Made by a program: the position numbers and the translations under genes. A stretch of DNA of 64,000 nt, from contig NZ_CP018477.1 in assembly GCF_002277955.1 (NCBI RefSeq), positions 3,121,206 to 3,185,205 of the forward strand, written 5' to 3'. Below the pieces are notes generated by a model. The model was given only the letters and a program-made list of their open reading frames with translations. It was not told the origin of the DNA and ran no database searches. Origin of the DNA: Thermogutta terrifontis (GTDB lineage Bacteria > Planctomycetota > Planctomycetia > Pirellulales > Thermoguttaceae). Of the stretch, positions 1 through 10,599 are shown piece after piece (the stretch's first letter is position 1; each line of letters begins with the position of its first letter).

Positions 1-85
1 AGACACGCGAACAGCTAACAGTATATTTTTGAACTGCCAAATGCAACGCCGGGGATCCCGCCCACAGGAGATTGGCCGTCAAACA

Positions 86-2122
86 TCAGTGCGGAGTCTG
101 CTTCTTGCCCAATTCGTCCAATCCGTAGCGACGGATCTTGCGTTCCAGGGTGGAACGCTCGATGCCGAGGATCTGGGCCGTTCGGCTTTTGTTCCAATTG
201 GTGTGTCGCAGGGTAGCGAGAATGTGCGCCCGTTCGAGCTCCTCCAGTGAACAGGGGCGATAACCGCGTTCCTGAATGAGGGCCTCGGCCGTGTCACCGG
301 TGGTCGGCAAGGTGGAAAGCAGCAGGTCATCCACATCGATATAATCCCCGCGACAGAGGACCACCGCTCGCTCGATGACGTTTTTAAGCTCCCTCACATT
401 CCCTGGCCAGCGATACGAGGTGAGCCGTTCCATGGCCTGAGTGGTGAAGCCTTTAATCTTGCGGCCGGTCTCTTCGCGGAACTTGTTGAGGAAGTAATAA
501 GCCAGTTCAGGGATATCTTCGATCCGTTTCCTCAGCGGTGGCACAACGATTTCCAAGACCCGCAGCCGGAAGAACAAGTCTCTGCGAAACCGTCCCGCAG
601 CCACTTCCTGCTCCAGGTCGCGGTTCGTGGCGGCAATGACCCGGACGTCTACCTTGATGGGCTTGCTTCCGCCCACCCTTTCAAACGGATGCCCCTCCAA
701 CACTCGCAGAAACTTGGCCTGGATGCTGGGGCTCATCTCGCCGATTTCGTCGAGCATGAGCGTTCCCTGGTGGGCCAGCTCGAACTTCCCAATTTTGCGT
801 TCATAGGCGCCTGTGAAGGCCCCTTTCTCGTGTCCAAAGAGCTCGCTGGCCAGAAGTTCCTCAGACAGGGCAGCGCAGTTGATGCAGACGAACGGTCCAC
901 TGCGTCGCGGGCTGGAATAGTGGACGGCCCGGGCCACGAGTTCCTTTCCCACCCCACTTTCCCCCCGGATAAGAACCGTAGCTTTACTGGCCGCCGCGCG
1001 AGCGATTTCCTCGTTGATTTTCCTGATCGCTTCACTTCGCCCGATCAACTCGCTGTGGACACCCAGCCGCTCGCGAAGCTGCACGTTCTCCGTCTTGACC
1101 TGAGTGAGATTCTCCGCCAATTCCTCCTGCCGGTTGAGGTTCGCGAGAGCCACGGCGAGGGTGTCCGCCGCTGCCAGCGTGAACTCGAGATCCTCGGGAG
1201 AAGGACCACGGCTCGTATCGGTGGAGTAAAGATGGATCACGCCAAGAGCCCGCTTTCCCTGCCGCACCGGGGCACAGATGACGCTCGTGGCGTGGATTTC
1301 CCCGCGACTATCCCGGCTGCCGATGGCGCTATCGTCGAGGACGTTACGGGCCAAAACTGCCTCTCCCTCCCGAAGCACCGTGCTTGCCAGGAAATTGGAA
1401 ACCCTGTGGTAGGGCCATTGCGATGTTGTCTTGGAAGCGACCACGTGGAGGTCGCTGCCCGTGGGATTCCCCACGAAATCGCGAGGGACCAATAACACGG
1501 CGCCCCCGTCCACGGCCGTCATTTCAAACAAGGCTTCCAGAGTGAGTTCTGCCATCCGCACGGCGGTGGGCGCCTTGCCCAGCTCGAACGCGAGGCGGCA
1601 CAACCGCGCGGCAGCTCGGCCGGCTTCTTCGAGGCTCAGTTCCTCGCGATTCTCCGATTCGAGAAGCCGGGTTCGATTCCGCCGATGGGTGATGGTGGTG
1701 GGCTCGTATTCGCCGAGAACCTCCTCGTCGCTTTCGGAGGGGGCCTTCTCGGACGCCTGGGGAGTATCGAGAACCGGCTCCCGTCCCGGTATGGTGCCCG
1801 TTTCCGGGAAAGCGTCGCTGAGATGTTTGACGAAAACGAGCTGAGACCGCCCGATGCGGATGACATCGCCAGACTGCAAGGGCCAATCCGTCTTGATGAG
1901 CTGGTTGCCGACAACCGTGCCGTTCCGACTCTCCAGATCGCGGATGACCCACCGGCCCTCGGACATGAAGACTTCCGCGTGGCTGCGGCTGCAGCGTTCG
2001 TCTTTGATGACGATCTGGTTTGTCGGCGCCCGACCGATCGTGATCACCTGGCCCGGGACGAGACGAAACACGTCCGTCCACTTCGAGCCTTCACGGATGA
2101 CGAGGTAGGCAACGTCCGACAA
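86..2122 (-). CDS. FHA-GAF-sigma54 interaction-HTH transcriptional activator
   Basis: A 678-residue enhancer-binding activator of sigma-54 RNA polymerase. An N-terminal FHA domain (about residues 5-95, with the GR...S..H phosphothreonine-binding pattern) is followed by a GAF domain (about 170-330), the AAA+ sigma-54 interaction domain with Walker A GESGVGKE at 387-394 and the sigma-54-contacting GAFTGA loop at 434-439, and a C-terminal Fis-type helix-turn-helix (about 640-670). There is no phospho-acceptor receiver domain, so the input is probably a phosphothreonine partner (FHA) plus a small ligand or redox signal (GAF). The start is TTG, preceded by GAGGG at 7-nt spacing. It is transcribed alone, divergent from the DUF1598 gene. 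Target promoters are not identifiable here. Family assignment is secure; the signal is unknown. Confidence 0.93.
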   Translation of the reverse strand: MSDVAYLVIREGSKWTDVFRLVPGQVITIGRAPTNQIVIKDERCSRSHAEVFMSEGRWVIRDLESRNGTVVGNQLIKTDWPLQSGDVIRIGRSQLVFVKHLSDAFPETGTIPGREPVLDTPQASEKAPSESDEEVLGEYEPTTITHRRNRTRLLESENREELSLEEAGRAAARLCRLAFELGKAPTAVRMAELTLEALFEMTAVDGGAVLLVPRDFVGNPTGSDLHVVASKTTSQWPYHRVSNFLASTVLREGEAVLARNVLDDSAIGSRDSRGEIHATSVICAPVRQGKRALGVIHLYSTDTSRGPSPEDLEFTLAAADTLAVALANLNRQEELAENLTQVKTENVQLRERLGVHSELIGRSEAIRKINEEIARAAASKATVLIRGESGVGKELVARAVHYSSPRRSGPFVCINCAALSEELLASELFGHEKGAFTGAYERKIGKFELAHQGTLMLDEIGEMSPSIQAKFLRVLEGHPFERVGGSKPIKVDVRVIAATNRDLEQEVAAGRFRRDLFFRLRVLEIVVPPLRKRIEDIPELAYYFLNKFREETGRKIKGFTTQAMERLTSYRWPGNVRELKNVIERAVVLCRGDYIDVDDLLLSTLPTTGDTAEALIQERGYRPCSLEELERAHILATLRHTNWNKSRTAQILGIERSTLERKIRRYGLDELGKKQTPH

Positions 2123-2680
2123 TGGTCAACCCTCGCTCTCGTTGGTGCAGACCGAAAACCGCGTCCGAAAACCGCCTTACATTCTATTTTCATTCTAATG
2201 GTTTTCCTCGCGATTCGGAGCGCATTACCAGGAGCGGTTCTGAAGCGGAGAAACGCGTCTTTGCCGGAATGCTGGGGTTCCTGGTGGCAACGCCGCGTTT
2301 CCCTGAGACGAACCACGGACCGGGATCCGTCCTTTGCCAGGGGGTGACGGAATAGAGTGTTGGCTCCCGCGGCTTCCCGGCAGATTCGCTAATTCCTGCG
2401 ACGCTGGTGGAGCCGTGAACTGAGCCACAGCCTGAAAACGGGGAACTTTCAGGCAAAAATTGTCAACCAAAAAGGGGATGCAAAAGAAAGTTGAAAACCC
2501 CGCGGCAGCCAATTAGCCTAAAATTGTAGTGGCTCAGTATGGAAGTAATTCCTCAACCAAAGCGTCCTTGGGAACCGGGAAAATCGGCAGAGAGTACCCT
2601 GCTGCTCAAATTGCTGTCGAAATTGCTGCTGTCATTGTGACGAAAAGTTTACTTTACCGCGTGGTTTGGGAGATTTTCGT
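2123..2680. other. Divergent intergenic region
   Basis: 558 bp between two divergent genes; no convincing small gene. A TTGAAA hexamer at 2491-2496 with a poor -10 (TAGCCT at 2514-2519, 17-bp spacer) is the only promoter-like pair noted for the rightward gene. I see no repeat element here. Confidence 0.4.
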
Positions 2681-4060
2681 ATGATTCGCGTGCGGGGAAT
2701 CGGTCGTCGGGTGGGCTTGCTTACCGCTTTAGCAGCCTTGCTAGCCGTGGGCACCTGGTTGGGCCAGGCTCAGGCACAAACCAACAATACAGGGGGAGCC
2801 GTGCTGGCAACCCGAGCGGTTGGAGGAGTCATTATCGACCAGTCCGGCGTGATTCGCTCGGCGTCACGGCAGGATCTTCAGGAATTGGCCAAAACCTGGC
2901 AGCAGTTCCATCGCGATCTCCCTGAGGAGTTGCGGCGGCCGTCGGCCAGCCTGGCGATCTCCCTCAAATCGCTGGACGCTGAGCTCGCCCGTTCCATGCG
3001 GGAGGGTACACCCCTTCCGGAAGAGGTTTGCTTCCTCGGCGGCCTGACACGGATCGATTACGTGCTCGTTTATCCCGATAAGCAGGACATCATCATCGTG
3101 GGTCCTGCCGAGCCGTGGCGGCTCCACGAAAAAGGCTATCCAGTGGGAACACAGACCGGCAAGCCGATCATGTTACTGGATGACCTAGTAGTGGCCTTGC
3201 GGGCGGCATTTCAGCCGCAGCGAACGGTCATCAGCTGCTCCATCGATCCCACGGCCGAGGGCATTCAACGCCTCAACGCCTTCGTTCGCGCACGCCGGGG
3301 AAATGTGGATCCGGTGGCATTTGCCCGAGCTCTCGAAGAGACCATTGGCCCGCAGGTTGTCACGCTCACAGGTGTCCCGGAATCCACCCATTTTGCCCGC
3401 GTCCTCGTGGCGGCCGACTTCCGCATGAAGCAGATCTCCATGGGTGCGGAGCCCGCGCCGGTGCCGGGGCTGCCGAGCTTTGTTTCGCTGGTGGCCAGTT
3501 CCGGCTTCCGGCCGAATAACATGATGCCCCGATGGTGGCTTGCACCGGACTATGAGCCGCTGGCCCGCGACGAAGCAGGTTTAACGTGGAAGTTCCAGAA
3601 GGCGGCCGTCAAAACAATGGCCGAGGCAGATCTCTACAACAGCCAGGGTGAACGTGTGAAGACCGAGGAAGCGGCTCCAATTTATCGCAAATGGGCCGAA
3701 CTGATGACCACGCGGTATGAGGAGCTCTCCAAGGCTGATCCGGTGTTTGGGCAGGTTCGCAACTGCATGGACCTCGCCACCCTGGGTGCTCTCATTGCCC
3801 AGGAAAGACTGCTCGAGAAGGCTCAGCTTTCTCTGCCGGCCCTTCTGGGTGAAGACGTTGTGGCCACTGCCAAATTGACCCCCGCCCGTCATGTCTCGCC
3901 GACCGCGGTCTTCGCCAGGATTCGCGGCGGCACGATGTTCGTGACCGGCGGTGTGCAAATCAATGCCTGGGAAATCGTCTCCAAGCAGGTCAATCGGCCG
4001 GAGCTTGCTGCCGCGAGAGCGAGTCTGCCCGTGCCCAGCGGGAGTTGGTTCGCGAATTGA
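2681..4060 (+). CDS. Secreted DUF1598 domain protein
   Basis: A 459-residue exported protein of the planctomycete DUF1598 family, function unknown. The ATG at 2681 is preferred over an in-frame TTG at 2666, because it gives a clean signal peptide: basic n-region MIRVRGIGRR, hydrophobic stretch, then a cut after the AQAQ region near residue 34. Family landmarks are a conserved LAGLTRI-like segment (here LGGLTRIDYVLVYPD), IVGPAEPW, and a SCSIDPT segment in the central domain. It has no membrane segment beyond the signal, so a periplasmic or extracellular location is likely. It stands alone and ends before a clear intrinsic terminator at 4104-4142. Confidence 0.85.
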   Translation: MIRVRGIGRRVGLLTALAALLAVGTWLGQAQAQTNNTGGAVLATRAVGGVIIDQSGVIRSASRQDLQELAKTWQQFHRDLPEELRRPSASLAISLKSLDAELARSMREGTPLPEEVCFLGGLTRIDYVLVYPDKQDIIIVGPAEPWRLHEKGYPVGTQTGKPIMLLDDLVVALRAAFQPQRTVISCSIDPTAEGIQRLNAFVRARRGNVDPVAFARALEETIGPQVVTLTGVPESTHFARVLVAADFRMKQISMGAEPAPVPGLPSFVSLVASSGFRPNNMMPRWWLAPDYEPLARDEAGLTWKFQKAAVKTMAEADLYNSQGERVKTEEAAPIYRKWAELMTTRYEELSKADPVFGQVRNCMDLATLGALIAQERLLEKAQLSLPALLGEDVVATAKLTPARHVSPTAVFARIRGGTMFVTGGVQINAWEIVSKQVNRPELAAARASLPVPSGSWFAN

Positions 4061-4103
4061 GGGCAACCAGTTCGGCGATATTTGAAGGCGAATACACCTC
4101 CAG

Positions 4104-4142
4104 AAGGCGTGGTCCTAGTGCAGGCCACGCCTTTTAATTTTT
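4104..4142 (+). terminator. Rho-independent terminator of the DUF1598 gene
   Basis: Perfect 9-bp stem AAGGCGTGG (4104-4112) / CCACGCCTT (4125-4133) with a 12-nt loop, followed by the T-rich tract TTTTAATTTTT. It starts 44 bp after the DUF1598 stop codon. Confidence 0.85.
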
Positions 4143-4173
4143 GTCGAGAAAAAGCGACATTTTGCTTTTCAAC

Positions 4174-4986
4174 TTACGCTGGGTTTGGACGCCGGCATAC
4201 GGCGATCCAGCCGTTCGCGCGCATCCAGCCGAAAAACCATGGGAAAGGCAACGGCTCACGCCTCCCCACAGCGAGGGGAATGAGCTCCTCGATAACCAGT
4301 CCCGCACTCCGCAAATCTTGAACAAATTCACGGCGAGTAAAAGCGTGAACGAAAACGTTGGGGATGCCATGATACTCAAAAAATTTATCGCCAAACTCGG
4401 TGCGGCGGAGAATACGGGCTTCCACCCAGTGGGGAATCAACCAGTCGCGACCGCCGGGTGTCAGGGCATGAAACCACACATTGTGAACATGGACGATGAA
4501 TTTTCCGCCCGGTGTCAGAATCCGCGCCACGTGCCGCAGCACCTGGCGGCGTGCCTGCCGCCCTCTCACCATGCCCAGCGTGCTGAAGAGACAGAGACAG
4601 TAATCGGCGATCGAGTCTTTGAGACACCCCAGCTCCACTATATTTGCGTGAATTGCCCAAACATTGCATCCTTCCTGTTTTGCTTTCTCGCGGAGGCGGA
4701 CCAGCATTGGTCGGGATAGGTCGACTCCGATTCCGACAAATCCCCGCTTGACGAGAGGGATGACCGCCCGGCCGGTGCCACATCCCAGGTCCACCACCAC
4801 GCCTGGCCGGCGGCAATGCCGTGCAATGACCTGCTGGTCAAAAACGGTGAGGTCGTTTCCCGAGATGGTGTCGTCATACTCTTCAGCGATATGGGGGGCC
4901 TGCGCGTATTCCCATACGCCCTTGGGAACCCCGGCAGGTAATTGCCAACTGGGAGGCGAATTCATGACATGAGTTACTGTGGACAC
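4174..4986 (-). CDS. Class I SAM-dependent methyltransferase
   Basis: A 270-residue cytoplasmic Rossmann-fold methyltransferase. Motif I is VVDLGCGTGRAVIPL (about residues 63-77), motif II GVDLSRPML, and the post-II region carries DSIADYCLCLFSTLGM, typical of Methyltransf_11/25-like enzymes. The substrate cannot be read from sequence. The GTG at 4986 is supported by GGGAG six bases upstream; an ATG at 4965 is the alternative. It is a single-gene unit on the minus strand, convergent with the DUF1598 gene and divergent from gap, with a repeat element just upstream. Confidence 0.85.
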   Translation of the reverse strand: MSTVTHVMNSPPSWQLPAGVPKGVWEYAQAPHIAEEYDDTISGNDLTVFDQQVIARHCRRPGVVVDLGCGTGRAVIPLVKRGFVGIGVDLSRPMLVRLREKAKQEGCNVWAIHANIVELGCLKDSIADYCLCLFSTLGMVRGRQARRQVLRHVARILTPGGKFIVHVHNVWFHALTPGGRDWLIPHWVEARILRRTEFGDKFFEYHGIPNVFVHAFTRREFVQDLRSAGLVIEELIPLAVGRREPLPFPWFFGWMRANGWIAVCRRPNPA

Positions 4987-5004
4987 GTCGCGCTCCCGTT
5001 GTGT

Positions 5005-5201
5005 CGTCCCCCCTTTTCCTCTGCCGTCGGAAAGAAACCCGAACCTCGCCGAGACCTTCGGCAGGGGTGAAAGTCAGTTCGGAGGGACCTGCCTGTCAGG
5101 TCCGCATTGTGACGTTGGACAATCCAAATCATGGACCGATCTTTCTCCACGCGGTTCAATTCCCGTAAAAACGTAAGGGCAATTCATGAGTTGTCCCTAC
5201 C
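5005..5201 (+). repeat. Composite hairpin repeat element, copy 1
   Basis: A short version of the window's intergenic repeat family. It has a left block rich in CCCCTTTTCCTCTGCCG, one GGAG-headed hairpin at 5080-5103 (stem GGACCTG / CAGGTCC, loop CCTGT), a linker resembling those of the longer copies, and a decayed TCATGA-centred palindrome at 5178-5199. Copy 2 (6520-6763) is the same arrangement in the opposite orientation, so the two bracket gap. A stretch near 5150 looks like a tRNA T-arm but is part of this repeat. Confidence 0.8.
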
Positions 5202-5228
5202 GCACGCCATGCCCTTAAGCTCCGATAA

Positions 5229-6398
<1,170 letters not shown>

Positions 6399-6477
6399 GT
6401 CTTGATCAGTTCTAGCGGCCCTGGCTTCTGCCAGAACGGTCCAGGCTGAGTTGAGATTCTATCGTTGAATCACGTGG

Positions 6478-6512
6478 AGGACGGATCATTCGGTGGTCCG
6501 TCCTTATTTTAT
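6478..6512 (+). terminator. Rho-independent terminator of gap
   Basis: 8-bp stem AGGACGGA (6478-6485) / TCCGTCCT (6497-6504), 11-nt loop, then TATTTTATT. It lies 80 bp after the gap stop codon. Confidence 0.85.
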
Positions 6513-6519
6513 TGCTGAC

Positions 6520-6763
6520 CCATCCCCGCTTTTTGTTATGGACCTGTGAGAATCCAACGGTCTGGCGTAGGGGCGATTCATGAATTGCCCGTGCCGTTAA
6601 ACTGGAATTGAACTGAACGGACGAAAATCGGTTCGTGAATTGGATTCTCCAAGGTCCCAATGTGGCCCCAACAGGCAAGTCTTCGAGCTGACTTTCACGG
6701 CCGCAAAAGTCTCGGGAAGGTGCGGAGTCTTTACTGGGTGCGGAGGAAAAGCGGGGATGACTT
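6520..6763 (-). repeat. Composite hairpin repeat element, copy 2 (inverted)
   Basis: Reverse-orientation partner of copy 1. From the left it contains a CATCCCCGCTTTT block also seen at 10608, the palindrome module near 6570-6590 (GGGCGATTCATGAATTGCCC), the linker, a decayed GGAG-type hairpin around 6660-6690 and the terminal block near 6741-6763. Bases 6764-6910 downstream hold no gene or clear structure. Confidence 0.75.
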
Positions 6764-6910
6764 GGGTTTTTGTGATTGGCAAAAACTTGAAAAACTTTGT
6801 CAGTTTGGGCGACCTGGAGGCGAACCTTGCCCCGCAGTCCCAAGTGCGGCTATGGGGGACCTGTCGGGACGACCTGGCTTATCTTCTTCCAATGAGTCTT
6901 CGAACTCGTT

Positions 6911-7519
6911 TTATCGCTCGGCGGCGGAGAGGCTGGGCCAACGCTCGGCACTGTGAATGAGGCGGAGTTGATTGGTCGCTACGAACACGTTCTCGTGCTG
7001 GAGCTTCACCGTGAAACCGAGTTCGGTTCCCATCTGCTCCAGATCCGCCTGGAGAAGCCGAATATCCCATTTGGTGGGGATCTCGATCTGGCCAATCAAA
7101 ACGAACTCGTCGCCGGAGCGATCGCCGTAAAGATCGACTATGTTGATGTCTTTGCTTGCCAAGTACTGGCTGAACCGCCGGACAATTCCCGGCTGGTCCT
7201 GACCGAACGCCGTGATCACGAAACGATCGCAGGGGACCTTTTCGGAATAGTTTTCCACAGGAGCGGCCCGCCGGGCGAGGACCTGGAGGTTCCAGGCACC
7301 ACCGGCTTTCCGAACGTGTTCAGCGAGCGCATCTGGATCGATGGGGCGGGGCAGACTGATGATCATGATCAGGGTGAAATAGCCGCCCAGGACTGTTTGG
7401 CTGCACGCGTCGATATTGGCTCCCAGCTCCTCCACCGCGGCGCTCACGGTGGCCACAATGCCGGGATGATCGTCGGACATTACATCAAGCACGTAGGCGT
7501 GTTCATATCGGCTGATCAT
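6911..7519 (-). CDS. Double ACT-domain protein (GcvR-like)
   Basis: A 202-residue protein with two tandem ACT domains: the first about residues 5-80 (DDHPGIVATVSAAVEELGAN), the second about 95-175 (QDQPGIVRRFSQYLASKDIN). ACT domains usually bind amino acids, and the DxPGIV pattern marks both ligand loops. The arrangement resembles the glycine-cleavage repressor GcvR and related formyltetrahydrofolate-type ACT regulators. There is no DNA-binding or catalytic domain, so action through a protein partner is likely. The ATG at 7519 follows GGGAGGG with a rather long gap. It is a single gene. Confidence 0.85.
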   Translation of the reverse strand: MISRYEHAYVLDVMSDDHPGIVATVSAAVEELGANIDACSQTVLGGYFTLIMIISLPRPIDPDALAEHVRKAGGAWNLQVLARRAAPVENYSEKVPCDRFVITAFGQDQPGIVRRFSQYLASKDINIVDLYGDRSGDEFVLIGQIEIPTKWDIRLLQADLEQMGTELGFTVKLQHENVFVATNQLRLIHSAERWPSLSAAER

Positions 7520-8130
7520 AGACGTGATTTTTCCCTCCCGTCATTCTGCTTGTGGGCAACACCCCTTTCCAACGGGCATCTGAACGGAAGACACTCACCC
7601 GAATTCTCCGAGGTGCCAGCGGTGAGACACGGCACGATGTGACGAGGAGTCGTCACGACCAAGGCTGGCCTCGTTTTGAACTTACCTATCCCCAACGGGA
7701 TCGCGGCAAAATGGCATCAGCGTTTATTGTAATCAGGGGATCGCTGCTGAAGGTAGATAACGGTTGGGGCCTTGGAGGGGCAGAGGGGCATGGTTATTAG
7801 CCCAGCAAATGCGAAATGGGCCATCCCCCATTGAGAAATGGCCGGGGCAAACAGGTCGCTCCGACAGACGGAAGAGCATTTCTGTCGGGCCCGCCTGGGG
7901 CCTGTCTCGCTAACCTCGACCTGAACATCGACATCGAAATCCCCATTCTCACGATTGTCCTGGGTTGCCTGCTCTTGCTGGTGCAGATTCTTGAGCTGCC
8001 GCTTCCGGAAGTTCTCAGGCCAGAGGAGAAGAATCAATCGGAGTAACCTTCAGACTCTCTGGTTTTAATAGTGGGAAAACCCCACCACCGAATTGGCCAT
8101 GGCGCTGTTGCTGGAATGGGCATTTCGCAT
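7520..8130. other. Intergenic region without a supported gene
   Basis: 611 bp between two minus-strand genes. A 76-codon plus-strand reading frame (7816-8046) includes a hydrophobic stretch (about ILTIVLGCLLLLVQIL) that could be a small membrane peptide, but it has no ribosome site and the opposite strand is also open. I do not call it. No hairpin repeat module is present. Confidence 0.4.
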
Positions 8131-10500
8131 TCAGTCGGCGTATGCCGGCCGAAGTTGAGCGAAGGAATCCGCCAATCGGGTCACCTGGTCTTTGAGATTT
8201 TCCGACTGCTGGAGTGCCGCTTGACTGTAGGCCTGATACGTGGTCGGTGGACTCTCGCCATACCGTTTGAGTGTGTTGACCGTCCGCATGAGGGACTCCA
8301 GAAGTTTCACGCGGTTCTGGTCCACATGCGGGCTCTGTTTCAATGCATTGAGACGTTGATCCAGGTTCTTGGTGCAGAAAGCGAGAATCTCTCTGGCTTC
8401 GCTGGCATCGAGGGCCGATCGGATTTTGCGGGCTTGGTCCTCGGGCATCAGTTCAACCAATTTGACCTTGCCGGCAGCCAACCTTGGGACCCCCCGCATC
8501 CGCACAACTTGCTCTTGGGCACGCACTTCATCCGGAACATTTGCAGCGAACTTGAGGAGATACAGGACACCCGCCACGGCCAGGTTCTCAAATATAGCCC
8601 GTTCCGCGTGGAGGTCAGCGGCTCGACCAGTAGGCTGCTGCAATTCTTTCTCGGCCTCTTCGATGGCTTTGACAAGAGCATTCCCCGGAATGGAAAACGC
8701 CATGCCTCGCCGAATCACTCCGGGCATGATTTTCGCAAAGCTCTGGTCCAGATTGCGAAGGGCCTGCCCCAGCTCGCGCTCGCCCTCCTCCGTGGCCTTC
8801 ATGGCAATGACACCCACGACCTCACCCTGCCAGTTGAACAGCGGTGCCCCACTGCTTCCAGGATTGACGTTGGCGGTAATCTGGTAGAAATCGTAACCCT
8901 TCTTATGGACACGGGCTGCAACCTGACCCGCTACCATGGCATTACGCAAGATCAGTTCCGTGTTTCCCAAAGACGGATTGCTGATGATCGCCACTTTATC
9001 TCCCGGTCGCAATTCGGTGACGAACGCAATCGGAATGGGTTTTTGAGGACAATCGACGTAAAGGATCGCCAAATCCCTTGCCGGATCCTCATAGAGTAGC
9101 TTCTGGACTCGATAACGTCCCTCCTGTGCCCCGGCGAATGTGATCTCAAGGTCTTCGACAAATGCGCCCTCGATGACATGGGAATTGGTTACGATCAATT
9201 TCTCCTTGGCGACGAACCCTGTGCCGGAAGCGAGGGGAAACTCGATCAAACCGACCGAATCTTTCCACTGGGTGACCTCTTCGGGTGGCTGTTCGTCAAA
9301 GTGCGTGATCGGCGGACCTGGCAATTCCGACCTTGGACGCACGCCCGCTGTCTCCGGTGGTGACGGTGTCTCTTCCGGTTGGGTCTGAGGTGGCGATGAT
9401 GGAGGTGGCCCTGCCGACAACCACGGAGGAGACCCGAAGGGGCGAGATGGCCTCCCCATTCCCGGACCACCGGGCCGCGCTCGAGCGAAATCGGGGCGGT
9501 ATCTCGCGCCAATGGGGCCAGGCAACAGTTCAACACGATCAATGACAAAAACCGTCTCCGCACGGTAAACGCTCAAAGCAATCCTGCGTGGCGGGATGTG
9601 AGACCAGAACCGTTGATCCAGGCTCAAACGAGACGCATCACCCTGCCATTGAATGATCAGTTCTTGCGATGCGCGTACGTGGACGTAGTCGGGGGCAGAA
9701 GCGAACTCCAGCGTGACCGGTGCATCCCCCTGGAAGATTCGCCCAAAATAAGTCGTTTCGTTATGATCAGCCGTTGCTCCCGACACCAGGGAAAGCCCGC
9801 TAACGAGCCGCCCATATCCCTCGAGGACGACCATCGTTTGAGAGTTCCCCACCGGGAGCGTGACATTCAGAGACTCGCGGCCCTGAACACGTCGTGCCAC
9901 GATAACCAGCCTGAACTCCTGAGGTGGGTCAAAAGGAAAAACCAGCGTTGTCCGTGCTTGACCAGGCGAACGCAAGGACTTGCCTTCTCGTACCCAGTTA
10001 CCCAACATACAGTGAACTGTTGGATCAACGAGTGCCAGCAAATCTTGTGGTGGCCCATAAACAGGGGCGGGCGAGGACACCTGTTCCATCCGTGGATTTT
10101 CTGCCTCTGAAACGGGCGGACCACCAGTTGTCTGTGGCGGCACGTTTGTTTGACCGGAGGAAGCCGGTTGTGGGGCTGCCGTGGAGAGGGCTTGGGGAAC
10201 CCCACCACCACCGGCCAATTCCGCACTCGGTTCCGCACTCGGTGCTTGCGGAACTTGTTGAGCGCCAACTGGCATTGCCGGGGCTGCCTGTTGCATCTGA
10301 GACCTGCTGGCGACGGTATCCCCCTGATCTGCTTGTGCGTTCGCAGCGTCTTGGGCCGACGGGGACGATTCCTGCGAAGATGTCCGAGTCGGTGGCGAGA
10401 CCCGAAACGAGGAAGGCGACGCCGGACATCCGACCGCGAAAACAAGCAACGCGAGTGCGACAAGGCATTCCCAGCGGCACACTGATGTGCTATTCGCCAT
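8131..10500 (-). CDS. Trypsin-like serine protease lipoprotein
   Basis: A 789-residue envelope protein. The signal peptide ends in a lipobox-like LVFAVGC, so Cys25 or so is probably lipidated. A Pro/Ser/Gln-rich region (about 26-145) leads to a beta-rich domain (about 150-340) of unrecognised type, then a second Pro-rich linker. A trypsin/HtrA-like catalytic domain follows with triad His441 (TNSHVIEG), Asp476 (ARDLAILY) and Ser550 (NPGSSGAPLF). The spacing fits S1C proteases. No PDZ domain is apparent after it; the tail (about 610-789) looks alpha-helical. GGAGG precedes the ATG. It likely acts as a surface or periplasmic protease; the substrate is unknown. It is alone in its transcription unit. 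Confidence 0.85.
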   Translation of the reverse strand: MANSTSVCRWECLVALALLVFAVGCPASPSSFRVSPPTRTSSQESSPSAQDAANAQADQGDTVASRSQMQQAAPAMPVGAQQVPQAPSAEPSAELAGGGGVPQALSTAAPQPASSGQTNVPPQTTGGPPVSEAENPRMEQVSSPAPVYGPPQDLLALVDPTVHCMLGNWVREGKSLRSPGQARTTLVFPFDPPQEFRLVIVARRVQGRESLNVTLPVGNSQTMVVLEGYGRLVSGLSLVSGATADHNETTYFGRIFQGDAPVTLEFASAPDYVHVRASQELIIQWQGDASRLSLDQRFWSHIPPRRIALSVYRAETVFVIDRVELLPGPIGARYRPDFARARPGGPGMGRPSRPFGSPPWLSAGPPPSSPPQTQPEETPSPPETAGVRPRSELPGPPITHFDEQPPEEVTQWKDSVGLIEFPLASGTGFVAKEKLIVTNSHVIEGAFVEDLEITFAGAQEGRYRVQKLLYEDPARDLAILYVDCPQKPIPIAFVTELRPGDKVAIISNPSLGNTELILRNAMVAGQVAARVHKKGYDFYQITANVNPGSSGAPLFNWQGEVVGVIAMKATEEGERELGQALRNLDQSFAKIMPGVIRRGMAFSIPGNALVKAIEEAEKELQQPTGRAADLHAERAIFENLAVAGVLYLLKFAANVPDEVRAQEQVVRMRGVPRLAAGKVKLVELMPEDQARKIRSALDASEAREILAFCTKNLDQRLNALKQSPHVDQNRVKLLESLMRTVNTLKRYGESPPTTYQAYSQAALQQSENLKDQVTRLADSFAQLRPAYAD

Positions 10501-10599
10501 GGCACATCCTCCGTTTCGCCAAGACTAGCGGAACGCTACCCGTTTTGGACGGTATTGTACAACCCCGGTATCGGCACGTCATCCAGCACGTGCCCTGCC

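Noticed and set aside
5140-5170. tRNA T-arm-like sequence (GGTTCAATTCCCG)
   Set aside because: No acceptor or anticodon stem around it; it aligns with the linker of the repeat elements.
6840-6880. Further GGAG-type hairpin after copy 2
   Set aside because: Only a vague match (GGGGGACCTGTCGGG); pairing is poor.
7816-8046. Small plus-strand frame with a hydrophobic stretch
   Set aside because: No ribosome site, and an opposite-strand frame covers the same bases; support is too weak to call.
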